11,096 bases of DNA from Streptomyces flavochromogenes (GCF_000717595.1 NZ_JNZO01000064.1:1-11096); one strand, 5' to 3'; shown: positions 1 to 6,994, counted from the first letter of the stretch. Notes: a model not told the origin generated them from the letters alone. Numbers and translations: made by a program.

Positions 1-18
1 GTAGGGGGTGGTGGGGGG

Positions 19-33
19 GCGGGATCCTCCCGC
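19..33 (-). terminator. Weak hairpin downstream of the MDR oxidoreductase gene
   Basis: GCGGGA and TCCCGC pair across a three-base loop, 39 bases beyond the stop codon of the minus-strand oxidoreductase gene. There is no T-tract on the minus strand, only a C-rich run, so it is at best a hairpin-only terminator of the kind common in streptomycetes. The surrounding G-rich stretch makes chance pairing easy. Confidence 0.25.
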
Positions 34-71
34 TGCCCGGGGCCTGGCGGGGGTGCGGCGGGGGCTGGTGC

Positions 72-1076
72 TCACACCGTCGCGATGACGACCTTGCCGG
101 CCTTGGCGCGTCCCTTCTCGGCGTACTCCATGGCTTCGCGGGTCTGCTCGAAGGGGAAGACACGGTCGACGACGGGTCGGATCCTCCCGGCGTCGACGAG
201 CCGGGTGATCTCGCGCAGCTGTTCGCCGTCGGCCTTCATGAACAGGAAGGAGTACGTCACGCCCCGGCGCTTGGCGTGGCGCCGGGTCGTGAAGCTCAGC
301 GCGTTCATCGCCTGGCGCAGGACCGGGTTCGCGCCCAGCTCGCGGGCGAAGTCCGCGTCGGGGGGCCCGGCGATGCTGATGACCTTCCCGCCGGGCTTGA
401 GGATGCGCAGGGACTTCTCCAGGGTCTTGCCGCCGAGGGTGTCCAGGACGACGTCGTAGCCGTCCAGGATGTCCTCGAAGTCCTGGGTGCGGTAGTCGAT
501 GACGACGTCTGCGCCGAGTTCCTCGACCAGGGCGGTTGTGGCCGCGCTCGCGGTAGTGGCCACGTGTGCGCCCAGGTGCCTGGCCAGTTGGAGGGCGATG
601 GTGCCCACCCCGCCGGAGCCCGCGTGGATGAGGACCTTCTGGCCCGGCCGGACCCTTGCCTTCTCGACCAGCGCCTGCCATGAGGTGAGGGCGACCAGGG
701 GAAGGGAGGCGGCGTCCGCCATGGTGAGGGTGGCCGGCTTGTGGGCCAGGTCGTCCTGGTGGACGGCGATGAGTTCGGCAAAGGTGCCGATGCGGTCTTT
801 GTCGGGCCGCGCGTAGACCTCGTCGCCCACCGCGAAGCGGGTGACGGCCGAGCCAACCTTGACCACCACTCCGGCGAGATCGTTGCCCAGGATGAGAGGC
901 AGGCGGTACGGGAGGATCCGCTTGAAGGCACCGTCGCGGATCTTGAAGTCCAGCGGGTTGACGCTCGCCGTGTGGATCTTGACCAGCACGTCGTCGGCGC
1001 CCGGCTTCGGATCGGGCAGCTCGGCGGCGCGCACCGCGGACTGGTCACCGTACTTCTCGATCAGATACGCCTTCAT
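72..1076 (-). CDS. NADP-dependent quinone-oxidoreductase-like enzyme (zinc-free MDR superfamily)
   Basis: 334 residues, the usual length for the zinc-independent medium-chain dehydrogenase/reductase group that includes NADPH:quinone reductases and zeta-crystallin. The N-terminal GroES-like domain runs to about residue 125 (PLDFKIRDG near 41-49, GNDLAGVVVKVG near 64-75). The Rossmann domain follows, with the NADP-binding loop HAGSGGVG at 151-158 and ELGADVVIDY near 186-195. The protein contains no cysteine, so it can bind neither the catalytic nor the structural zinc of true alcohol dehydrogenases. It should reduce quinones or activated enones in the cytoplasm; the substrate cannot be read from sequence. 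I chose the ATG at 1076 because GGAG sits six bases upstream; an in-frame ATG two codons earlier (1082) touches that same site and is less likely. An in-frame open extension further upstream, through the next gene, is a shadow. The gene lies 131 bases downstream of the dehydrogenase on the same strand, so co-transcription is possible. Confidence 0.93.
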   Translation of the reverse strand: MKAYLIEKYGDQSAVRAAELPDPKPGADDVLVKIHTASVNPLDFKIRDGAFKRILPYRLPLILGNDLAGVVVKVGSAVTRFAVGDEVYARPDKDRIGTFAELIAVHQDDLAHKPATLTMADAASLPLVALTSWQALVEKARVRPGQKVLIHAGSGGVGTIALQLARHLGAHVATTASAATTALVEELGADVVIDYRTQDFEDILDGYDVVLDTLGGKTLEKSLRILKPGGKVISIAGPPDADFARELGANPVLRQAMNALSFTTRRHAKRRGVTYSFLFMKADGEQLREITRLVDAGRIRPVVDRVFPFEQTREAMEYAEKGRAKAGKVVIATV

Positions 1077-1140
1077 CGTCATCTCCGTTTTCCGCCCGCC
1101 GGGGGGGACGGGGGGTCTCCGCTCGCTCCAGGATTGCCCC

Positions 1141-1153
1141 GGTACGAGATACC
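1141..1153. promoter_or_regulatory. GGTA-N5-TACC dyad upstream of the oxidoreductase gene
   Basis: A four-base perfect inverted repeat (GGTA and TACC around five bases) lies 65 bases upstream of the chosen start of the MDR oxidoreductase, in the 131-base gap between the two minus-strand genes. Short dyads of this size can be half-sites for TetR or winged-helix regulators. It suggests the oxidoreductase may have its own promoter. There is no second copy in the tetR intergenic region, so a link to that TetR is not supported. Confidence 0.28.
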
Positions 1154-1183
1154 TTCTTCTCTGCACTGCTGGCTCAGAGGGCT

Positions 1184-1202
1184 CCGCGCCGATGCGGCGC
1201 GG
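1184..1202 (-). terminator. Hairpin just downstream of the short-chain dehydrogenase gene
   Basis: CCGCGCC and GGCGCGG form a perfect seven-base-pair stem around GATGC, starting six bases beyond the dehydrogenase stop codon. No U-rich tail follows on the minus strand. It could be an intrinsic terminator or a transcript-stabilising 3' hairpin separating the dehydrogenase transcript from the oxidoreductase gene. Confidence 0.4.
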
Positions 1203-1207
1203 GCGCC

Positions 1208-1894
1208 TCACCCCGCATTCGGCGCGGCGGCCAGGCTCTGCTTCACGTGCCGGGTGACGTCGTCGGCGAGGATCTCGGGCAGGCCCGTCTCGATGCCCGA
1301 CAGAGCCTGGGCGGCGACCTCGGCCGGGTCGGCCTTCTGCTCGGCGGGAACGCCGGCGGCCATGTCGGTGTCCATGTATCCGACGTGCAGCGCCGTCACG
1401 GCGATGCCGCGGGGCGCCAGCTCCTCCCGGACCGCACCGGTCAGCGCCCAGGCGGCGGCCTTCGCCGTGGCGTAGGAGCCGAGGCCGGCAGGGTGCAGCC
1501 AGGACAGGACGGACAGCACGTTGAGCACGGCGCCGCCGTCGTTGGACTCGATGACCGGGGCGAAGGCCCGGGTCACGGCGAGCGGGCCGAAGAAGTTCAC
1601 CTCCATCTCCAGGCGCACCGCGTCCAAGTCGCCCGCGATCAGCGGCGTTCCGGTGGAGATGCCGGCGTTGTTCACCAGCAGCGTCGCGTCGGAGGCGGTG
1701 CGGGCCGCCCCCCTGATCGACTCCGCGTCTGTCAGGTCGAGCCGCAGCGGGACGGCCCCGGGCAGGTCCACCGTCTCGGGGCGGCGGGCCGCCGCGTACA
1801 CCTTGACCCCGCGCGCCATGAGCTGGGCGGCCAGATGCCGCCCGAGCCCCCGGTTGGCGCCGGTGACAACCGCAACCGCGTCCTTCAGTTCCAT
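1208..1894 (-). CDS. Short-chain dehydrogenase/reductase (classical SDR)
   Basis: 228 residues, a compact classical SDR. Visible motifs are the cofactor-binding TGANRGLG at 11-18, NNAG at 75-78, Asn100 in EVNFFG, catalytic Ser128 and the YATAK signature with Tyr141 and Lys145, so the complete Asn-Ser-Tyr-Lys set is present. AAARRPE near 35-40 follows the second strand, and the two Arg there favour NADP(H). The enzyme should oxidise or reduce an alcohol/ketone pair in the cytoplasm; the substrate is unknown. The start is the ATG at 1894, with GGGAG five bases upstream; in-frame starts at 1909 and 1942 would only add a non-conserved tail. It is divergent from the TetR regulator at 2005, with which it shares the AT-rich intergenic region, so it is the most likely regulatory target. 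It lies directly upstream of the MDR oxidoreductase on the same strand. Confidence 0.93.
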   Translation of the reverse strand: MELKDAVAVVTGANRGLGRHLAAQLMARGVKVYAAARRPETVDLPGAVPLRLDLTDAESIRGAARTASDATLLVNNAGISTGTPLIAGDLDAVRLEMEVNFFGPLAVTRAFAPVIESNDGGAVLNVLSVLSWLHPAGLGSYATAKAAAWALTGAVREELAPRGIAVTALHVGYMDTDMAAGVPAEQKADPAEVAAQALSGIETGLPEILADDVTRHVKQSLAAAPNAG

Positions 1895-1951
1895 AAGCAC
1901 TCCCAGCATCGAGGGCGGCGACGACCGCACGATAGATTGCATCCGTCATCT

Positions 1952-1974
1952 AAATCTCAGTCTAGAATAGATTT
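1952..1974. promoter_or_regulatory. Dyad operator candidate between the SDR and tetR genes
   Basis: AAATCT (1952-1957) and AGATTT (1969-1974) form a perfect six-base inverted repeat with 11 bases between them. The palindrome TCTAGA (1961-1966) lies almost exactly at the centre, and a partly overlapping ATCTA/TAGAT pair spans 1948-1972. This is the only AT-rich stretch between the divergent genes. TAGAAT at 1963-1968 could serve as a -10 hexamer for tetR, in which case a repressor bound here would block its own promoter. The size and placement fit autoregulation by the adjacent TetR protein; binding is inferred. Confidence 0.6.
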
Positions 1975-2004
1975 CACTCGACATCCAACTGGGAGGGGTG
2001 ACCG

Positions 2005-2565
2005 ATGGGCCGCGTATCGCAGGCACAGGCACAGGAGAACCGCCGACGGGTCGTGGAGACCGCCTCCCGGCTGCTCCGGGAGCAGGGCACCCACCTGAGC
2101 GTCGCCGACCTCATGAAGTCGGCCGGCCTGACCCACGGCGGCTTCTACAAGCAGTTCGCCTCCAAGGAGGCCCTCATCGACGAAGCCACCGCCCACGCGT
2201 TCGCCGAACTCGCCCAGCACCACAGGGACGGGCTCGATCAGTACGCCGGGCAGCGCGACGCCGCCCAGCGGGCGCTGATCGACGCCTACCTCTCCGCCGA
2301 GCACCGCGACAGCCCGGCTGACGGCTGCCCCGCCGCCGCACTCGCCACCGACATGGCCCGCGACGGAGGAGATACCGAGGCCCGCCGCGTCTACACCCAG
2401 GGGGTGGGCGAATTCTCCGACTTCCTCGCCGCCAAGGACCAGGACGGCATCACCCGGCTGTGCACCATGCTCGGCGCACTCGTCCTGTCCCGAGCCACCA
2501 ACGGCACCCCGCTCTCCGACGAGATCCTCACCGCCGCACGCACGGCACTGATCGGCACCGACTGA
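2005..2565 (+). CDS. TetR/AcrR-family transcriptional regulator
   Basis: 186 residues, typical TetR length. The N-terminal DNA-binding domain covers about residues 9-60: a first helix ENRRRVVETASRLL, then SVADLMKSAGL and the recognition region THGGFYKQFASKEAL near 43-57. The rest is helical and variable, forming the ligand and dimer domain. The RDSPADGCPAAAL stretch near 101-113, with Cys108, is the conserved element seen in the subfamily whose members often control nearby oxidoreductases. The ATG at 2005 is preceded by GGGAGGGG at 1991-1998 with six bases of spacing. It is transcribed away from the SDR gene across a 110-base region with a dyad, so it probably represses itself and the SDR, possibly also the MDR enzyme, until a ligand binds. 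The ligand is unknown; a quinone, aldehyde or other electrophile would suit the context. Confidence 0.93.
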   Translation: MGRVSQAQAQENRRRVVETASRLLREQGTHLSVADLMKSAGLTHGGFYKQFASKEALIDEATAHAFAELAQHHRDGLDQYAGQRDAAQRALIDAYLSAEHRDSPADGCPAAALATDMARDGGDTEARRVYTQGVGEFSDFLAAKDQDGITRLCTMLGALVLSRATNGTPLSDEILTAARTALIGTD

Positions 2566-2586
2566 CCGCAGAGACGGTGCAGGGCG

Positions 2587-2614
2587 GCGCGCCGCAGGAA
2601 GGGCGCGCTTCTTT
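2587..2614 (+). terminator. Intrinsic terminator after tetR
   Basis: GCGCGCC (2587-2593) and GGCGCGC (2602-2608) make a perfect seven-base-pair stem with an eight-base loop, followed immediately by TTCTTT. It lies 22 bases after the tetR stop codon and separates that gene from the IS630 remnant. Confidence 0.62.
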
Positions 2615-2673
2615 GCACCCTGTCGCCATCCACTTCTCGTGAACGGCTCCCCCGCGTTGCATCGCACCGCCGC

Positions 2674-3817
2674 ATGCCCGATCTTCCTGACCGCCTCCGA
2701 GCGTGAGCGGCTGAAGAAGAGGGCCTACGGCCACAAGACAGAGCACCGCTGCGCCGGCGCGCCCAGGTCGTCTTGTACGCGGCTCGGGGCCGCTCCAACG
2801 CGCGCGTCGCCCGCGAGACCGGGCTGCACGTGGACACCGTCCGCACCTGGCGCGACCGTTTCGCCGGGAACCGGCTGCCCGCCCTGTCCGACCGCACGCG
2901 TTCCGGGGGTCCCGCTTCCTTCGCCCCGTTACAGCCCAGGTCAAGGCGCCGGCCTGTCCACTGCCAGCGGAGAGCGGCACGCCACTGTCCCGCTGGTCGG
3001 CCTCGGAGCTGGCCCGCGAGGTCGTCGCCCGCGCCATCGTCGACACAATCCCCGCCTCCAGTGCGACGCCGGCTCGTCCAGGACGCCATCAAACCCTGGC
3101 AACACCGGTCCTGGATCTTCATCAGCGACCCCGGCTTCCGGCTCAAGGCAGCCCGTGTCCTTGACCTGTACACCCGCGCCCGGGACGGCGAGCCGCTCGG
3201 CGCGGACGAGTATGTGATCAGCGCGGACGAGAAGACCTCCATCCAGGCCCGCTGCCGCTGTCACCCCACCCTCGCCCCCGGGCAGGTCAGGTCGATGCGG
3301 GTCAACCACACCTACGGGCGCGGCGGAGCATTGGCCTACCTGGCCGCCCACGACGTCCACCGGGCGAAGGTGTTCGTCCGCTGCGAGCCGACCACCGGCA
3401 TCGGCTCGTTCATGAACCTGGTCACCCAGGTCATGAGCCAGGAACCCTACGCCAGCGCGAAACGCGTGTTCTGGATCGTCGACAACGGCTCCTCCCACCG
3501 TGGCAAGGCCGCAGCAGCCCGGCTGACCACTGCGTTCCCGAACGCGGTACTGATCCACACCCGCGTGCGCGCCTCTTGGCTGAACCAAGTCGAGGTCTAT
3601 TTCTCCGCCGTACAGCACAAGGCCCTCTCGCCCAACGACTTCACCGACCTTGGCCAAGTCGGGAAACCGGCTCCGAGCCTTCGAAGACCGCTACAACGCC
3701 ACGGCACAGCCGTTCCAGTGGAAGTTCACCACCTCCGACCTGGACGATCTGCTGGCCAGGCTCGGCCGACACGCCGCCGATCACCCAGAAGAATCCTTGC
3801 CCCGACTCGCCGCATGA
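2674..3817 (+). pseudogene. IS630-family transposase, broken by about five frameshifts
   Basis: A recognisable full-length IS630-type transposase can be read only by changing frame: frame 1 from the ATG at 2674, frame 2 from about 2690 (TASERERLKK), frame 1 from about 2752 (RRRAQVVLYAARGRS and the helix-turn-helix near ARVARETGLHVDTVRTW), frame 3 from about 2931 (AQVKAPACPLPAESG to about 3060), frame 1 to about 3660, and frame 2 to the TGA at 3815-3817 (FEDRYNATAQPFQWKF at the C-terminal end). The DDE catalytic set is still present: Asp in ISADEKTS near 3226, Asp in VDNGSSHRG at 3481 and Glu in WLNQVEVYF at 3592. So the catalytic core survived while the reading frame decayed. The element should be dead. 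I could not recognise terminal inverted repeats or a duplicated TA on either side, so element edges are not given. Confidence 0.88.
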
Positions 3818-3907
3818 TCAACCCCGAAGGACTTACGACGCAGACTACTTGGCGCGTTAACTGCTTCAACTATGTACCTCGAGGCCGGACGCCGACCGCG
3901 CCAGGTC

Positions 3908-4384
3908 TTACGCGCCGAGTGCGGCGCGGACGGCCGCGGCCTTCTCCTCGGTGAACACGCCGCTTTCGAGGAGGGAGAGGACGGACAGAACGCCTCCGCG
4001 TGAACCCCAGCTGCCCTCGTCGATCACGCGGAAGGTCACCCACCAGGCCGGCGACGGCTCCGGCATGCCGCAGGCATCGGCCATCGTGGCCAGGACGCGC
4101 TCGATGACCTCGGCGCGGACTTCCTGGCGCCAGTCGCCGTCCATGACCGTCACGTCGATCACCATCGCGTCGGCGCCCGGACCTACGTCGGCCAGGAGGC
4201 GGCCGCCGATGGCCATCATGCCGGGCTCGCGATCGGTGAAGTGCACCTGGAACCCCACCCGTGCGGCAGGGGCGAACTGGCCGACCTCGGGCACGAGCAC
4301 GGCGTCCGTCAGCGTCTCGGCCAGCCTGCTGCGCTGCTCCTGGCTCAGGCGGCCCTTCGGGCTGTTCACGGTGATGACGGTCAT
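3908..4384 (-). CDS. Double-unit tautomerase-fold protein lacking the usual Pro1
   Basis: 158 residues from the ATG at 4384, which has AAGGAG four bases upstream. The pattern suggests two fused 4-oxalocrotonate-tautomerase-like beta-alpha-beta units. Unit 1 is strand TVITVNSP (2-9), helix SQEQRSRLAETLTDAVL (14-30) and strand ARVGFQVHFT (41-50). Unit 2 is strand AMVIDVTVM (73-81), helix RQEVRAEVIERVLATMADA (86-104) and strand AWWVTFRVID (113-122). Length and fusion resemble the cis-3-chloroacrylic acid dehalogenase and malonate semialdehyde decarboxylase groups of the superfamily. The catalytic proline that normally follows the removed Met is replaced by Thr2, and the first Pro is at residue 9. 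Either the chemistry differs or this is a binding or structural variant. It stands alone, between an IS630 remnant and Tn3 debris, with an operator-like pair upstream. The fold assignment is from pattern and recall, not a search. Confidence 0.82.
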   Translation of the reverse strand: MTVITVNSPKGRLSQEQRSRLAETLTDAVLVPEVGQFAPAARVGFQVHFTDREPGMMAIGGRLLADVGPGADAMVIDVTVMDGDWRQEVRAEVIERVLATMADACGMPEPSPAWWVTFRVIDEGSWGSRGGVLSVLSLLESGVFTEEKAAAVRAALGA

Positions 4385-4393
4385 GACTCTCCT

Positions 4394-4445
4394 TATGACG
4401 ACTGTTATAGACAGGAGCCTACACCGCGATATAACGACTGCCATA
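4394..4445. promoter_or_regulatory. Paired operator-like palindromes upstream of the tautomerase gene
   Basis: Site A, TATGACGACTGTTATA (4394-4409), fits TAT-N-AC-N4-GT-N-ATA exactly. Site B, TATAACGACTGCCATA (4430-4445), fits with one mismatch. The two sites share ACGACTG and lie 36 bases apart in the same orientation. Site A contains TATAAC on the minus strand, a good -10 hexamer for the tautomerase gene, and begins 10 bases upstream of its start codon. A dimeric repressor bound here would cover the promoter. No regulator gene is adjacent; the flank past site B is transposon debris, so the cognate regulator may have been lost or lie elsewhere. Confidence 0.6.
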
Positions 4446-4611
4446 ACCTGTGCGGCCGGAGCGGCCGCCACAGCTGCGGGGCAGGAATGGCAGGGAGTCA
4501 TGCGCTGAGCGTCGCGTTCCGCCCGGTACGTCGCGAGTCGCAGAAGGGCCGGCGACGTGGGACAGCCGCCTGTACTTCAGCGCGTCAACTCCACCGTCGG
4601 GGTCCGGCGCC

Positions 4612-4920
4612 GGTGACCGAGGTGAACGCTTGGTCGGCGCCGGTCCAGGAGAACACCTCCAGCAGCACCTCGGGCAGGTCCACCTCCGGCAGCATCGCGT
4701 TCACCGCCGCCCGTCATGTCCAGCAGGGAGGCCGGTTCGGGCTCCGATTCCAGCGCGGCGAAGTTCAGCCGCCCGTCGCCGAAGACGATCTGCGCGTCGT
4801 CCGGCAGCCGCCCGGCGACCTCCCGGTAGGTGCCGTCCAGCAGCGCGGCGCGCGCAGCCAGGTGCTCGCCCGCCTCGCCGGGCAGCCCGAGCGAGGCCAG
4901 CACGGTCGGCCGGGCCTGCT
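4612..4920 (-). pseudogene. Internal fragment of a Tn3-family transposase, frameshifted
   Basis: Reading the minus strand from about 4920, one frame gives EQARPTVLASLGLPGEAGEH and continues to DDAQIVFGDGRLNFAALESE and EPASLLD. After a one-base shift near 4720 a second frame gives AVNAMLPEVDLPEVLLEVF and SWTGADQAFTSVTG. The MLPxVDLPEVLLEV segment followed by WTG is characteristic of Tn3-type TnpA proteins. Only about 100 codons of a transposase of nearly 1,000 residues remain. It has neither start nor end and must be non-functional. No Tn3 terminal repeat was seen nearby. The interval 4447-4611 to its left holds nothing I recognise. Confidence 0.7.
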
Positions 4921-5030
4921 CACTTCTTCTGGCCCGCCCGGCGATACAGACGAAACGCCCTTACAGGCCCCCACAGAAGCTGTTGATCATGTGACTGTCG
5001 GCTTGGTTGCTCGTTGGTCTGTTCGTGGCG

Positions 5031-5862
5031 ATGAGGAACTCCCGGCCCTGGATCGCCTCGGACGAACTGTGGTCACTGATCGAGCCGTTGCTGCCGGTCC
5101 CGGCGCCGAAACTGGTGGCGGGGCGGCCGCGGGTGCCTGACCGGCAGGCTCTGTGCGGGATCCTCTTCGTGCTGCACACCGGGATCCAGTGGGAGTACCT
5201 GCCCCAGGAGCTCGGCTTCGGCTCCGGCATGACGTGCCGGCGCCGGCTCGCCACCTGGAACGACGCAGGCGTGTGGGTCCAACTCCACCTGGTCCTGCTC
5301 AAGCTCCACCTGGTCCTGCTCAAGCAGCTACGGTCGACCAAGCAGCTCGACCGGTCTCGGGCGGTGATCGACTCCAGCCACGTCCGGGCCGCTCGAAGCG
5401 GCCCAAAAGCGGACCCAGCCCGGTCGACCGCGCACGTCCGGGCAGCAAACACCACGTCCTCGTCGACGGACAGGGCATCCCACTCGCCGTGTCGCTGACC
5501 AGCGGAAACCGCAACGACATCACCCAGCTGATGCCCCTGCTCGCCAAGATCCCCTCCGTCGCCGGCCTGGTCGGACGACCGAGGCGACGACCGGACATAC
5601 TGCTGGCCGACCGAGGCTATGACCACGACAAATACCGCCGCCTGGTCTGGGCACAGGGCATCAAACCGGTGATCGCCCGGCGCGGTTCCCGCACGGCTCC
5701 GGGCTCGGTGTCCACCGGTGGGTCGTCGAGAGGACGATCGCCTGGCTGCACGGTTTCCGACGCCTACGCGTCCGCCGGGAACGACGCGACGACATCCACG
5801 AAGCCTTCCTCGGCCTCGCCACCTGCCTCATCACCCACCGACACATCCAACGCCTTTGTTAG
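5031..5862 (+). pseudogene. IS5-family transposase (copy 1), two frameshifts and an internal duplication
   Basis: A near complete IS5-group transposase. Frame 3 from the ATG at 5031 gives RPWIASDELWSLIEPLLP, ILFVLHTGIQWEYLPQELGF and AVIDSSHVRAA (first catalytic Asp at 5370). Near 5402-5408 it passes to frame 2, giving KSGPSPVDRARPGSKHHVL and LLADRGYDHDKYRR (second Asp at 5609). Near 5689 it passes to frame 1, giving HRWVVERTIAWLHGFRRLR (Glu at 5728) and ending at the TAG 5860-5862. All three DDE residues survive. The first shift sits on C CCA AAA, which fits the -1 slippery pattern, but the second has no such motif, so plain decay by two one-base losses is at least as likely. TTG at 5007 is an alternative start. 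A 21-base tandem duplication adds seven residues at 5283-5324. Clear terminal repeats were not found. Confidence 0.88.
5283..5324 (+). repeat. 21-base perfect tandem duplication inside IS5 copy 1
   Basis: Two identical 21-base units (5283-5303 and 5304-5324, each beginning CTCCACCTGG) stand head to tail. They encode LHLVLLK twice, in frame. Other members of this transposase group as I remember them have one copy at this point, so this is most simply a replication-slippage or unequal-exchange product private to this copy. Confidence 0.95.
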
Positions 5863-5869
5863 GACCTCT

Positions 5870-6660
5870 AAGTAGATGGTCGCGGTCTTCTCGTAGCGGG
5901 TGGCTATGCCCCGCCACTGCTTCGATCGGTTGATGCAGCGTTCGACGGTGTTGCGCTGCTTGTATGTCTCGCGATCGAAGGCGGGGGGCCTGCCGCTGAT
6001 CGGCCGGAACGGGGATAACCGCGCGGCTACCGCGCTTGCGCAGGTGCTCGCGGATCGCGCGGGAGGAGTACGCCTTGTCTGCCGAGACCACATCCGGCCT
6101 GGTGCGGGGCCGTCCGCGCCGTCGGGCAACGCGAAGGCGGGCCATGACGTGTGCGAAAGCGGGCGCGTCGCCGGCCTGTCCGGCGGTGACCACGAAGGCA
6201 AGTGGACGGCAGTTGCCAACGGAGGCAAGGTGGATCTTCGTAGTCGGTCCGCCGCGGGACCGACCGATAGCGTGGTCTGCCGGTTCGCCTGATGGGGCCC
6301 TTTTTGCGGGCCCCGGCCGCATGCTGGCGTGCGCGCACAATGGTGGAGTCCACTGAGACGGCCCAGTTGAGGCCTTCGTCGGCGTCGTCCTCTGCGACCA
6401 GTGCGGTGAACACCGCTCCCAGATCCCGTCGATGGCCCACTTCCGCAGCCGGTTGTAGACCCCCTCGCCATTTGCCGTACTTCTCGGGGAGGTGGATCCA
6501 CTGCGATCCCGTCTGGAACTTCCAGGCGATCGCATCGATCACCTCACGTTGATCCCGCCACCGGCCACCTCTCTTCGGCGTCCTGTCGGGGAGTAACGGC
6601 TCGATCCGCGCCCACTGCGCGTCAGTCAGCGACACACGTCAACCAACGATCAGATGCTCC
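5870..6660 (-). mobile_element. IS5-family element (copy 2), 3' end cut off by IS5 copy 1
   Basis: Read on the minus strand, the element begins close to 6660, where GAGCATCTGATCGTTGGTTG leads into the transposase start at 6635. The other end is missing: the transposase reads normally to KTATIYL at about 5872, where the expected conserved tail (about 15 residues) is replaced by the 3' flank of the oppositely oriented IS5 copy 1. The outer edge near 6660 is inferred from distance to the start codon, because no partner terminal repeat remains to compare. Confidence 0.55.
5872..6635 (-). pseudogene. IS5-family transposase (copy 2), truncated and frameshifted
   Basis: The start is probably the GTG at 6635 (SLTDAQWARIEPLLPDRTPKR, the DUF4096-type N-terminal domain). 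The chain continues only by switching among three frames: WRDQREVIDAIAWKFQTGSQ, then VYNRLRKWAIDGIWER, back for VFTALVAEDDADEGLNWAVS with VDSTIVRA (first Asp), then TTKIHLASVGNCRPLAFVVT and VSADKAYSSRAIREHLRKRG (second Asp), and finally YKQRNTVERCINRSKQWRGI ATRYEKTATIYL (Glu in TVERCIN). At least four shifts, plus loss of the C-terminal tail at the junction with copy 1, make it dead. It is a different IS5 subgroup from copy 1. Confidence 0.87.
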
Positions 6661-6685
6661 ACCAGCAATGGGGTGCCGTTGCGTG

Positions 6686-6994
6686 TCAGGCCAATTCGAA
6701 GCCACTCTGGATGACACCGTGCTCCGCAGGCCTCTCCCAGCAGGTGTAACGGCGGCCGAGAAGATCTGCGAGGCTGATCCCTAGCTCTTCCGCCAGCCCG
6801 GCGGCAACGGTCTTGCCTGCCCGAGAGACATCATCGGCGGCCTGATAGCAGGCCAGGGCTCCACGCAGCTCGACGACCACATACTCCACGCGCTTGCCCG
6901 CGCCGGTCGTCGATCCATCGCCGTGCTGCCCGTGCTGGGCACTCAAGGTGCTGCCGCAGAGACCACAACTCGATTCGTTCCGCGATGCATCCAC
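6686..6994 (-). CDS. Small protein of unknown function with an N-terminal CxxC
   Basis: 102 residues from a GTG at 6994; I do not recognise the family. The first 30 residues are Gly/Ser/His-rich and hold Cys10 and Cys13 (CGLCG). Residues 35-85 look like a folded helical unit (RVEYVVVELRGALACYQAAD, then GKTVAAGLAEELGISLADLL). The ELGISLADLLGRR part is reminiscent of a helix-turn-helix or a short partner-binding helix pair, but this is not diagnostic. Codon use is streptomycete (mostly G/C third positions). No good ribosome site precedes the GTG (a GAGAG lies about 15 bases away), so the start is uncertain. The IS5 copy 2 edge lies about 25 bases beyond its stop, so an insertion just after this gene is likely. 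Confidence 0.55.
   Translation of the reverse strand: MDASRNESSCGLCGSTLSAQHGQHGDGSTTGAGKRVEYVVVELRGALACYQAADDVSRAGKTVAAGLAEELGISLADLLGRRYTCWERPAEHGVIQSGFELA

Noticed and set aside
72..1949. A single 625-residue minus-strand protein fusing a dehydrogenase to the MDR oxidoreductase
   Set aside because: The first half is Arg/Gly-rich out-of-frame translation of the SDR gene. The SDR has its own complete motifs in another frame, and the oxidoreductase has its own ribosome site at 1076.
2773..3954. A 393-residue intact plus-strand transposase
   Set aside because: The middle (about 2931-3060) and end (after about 3660) of this frame are not transposase sequence; conserved sequence continues in other frames, so the gene is broken.
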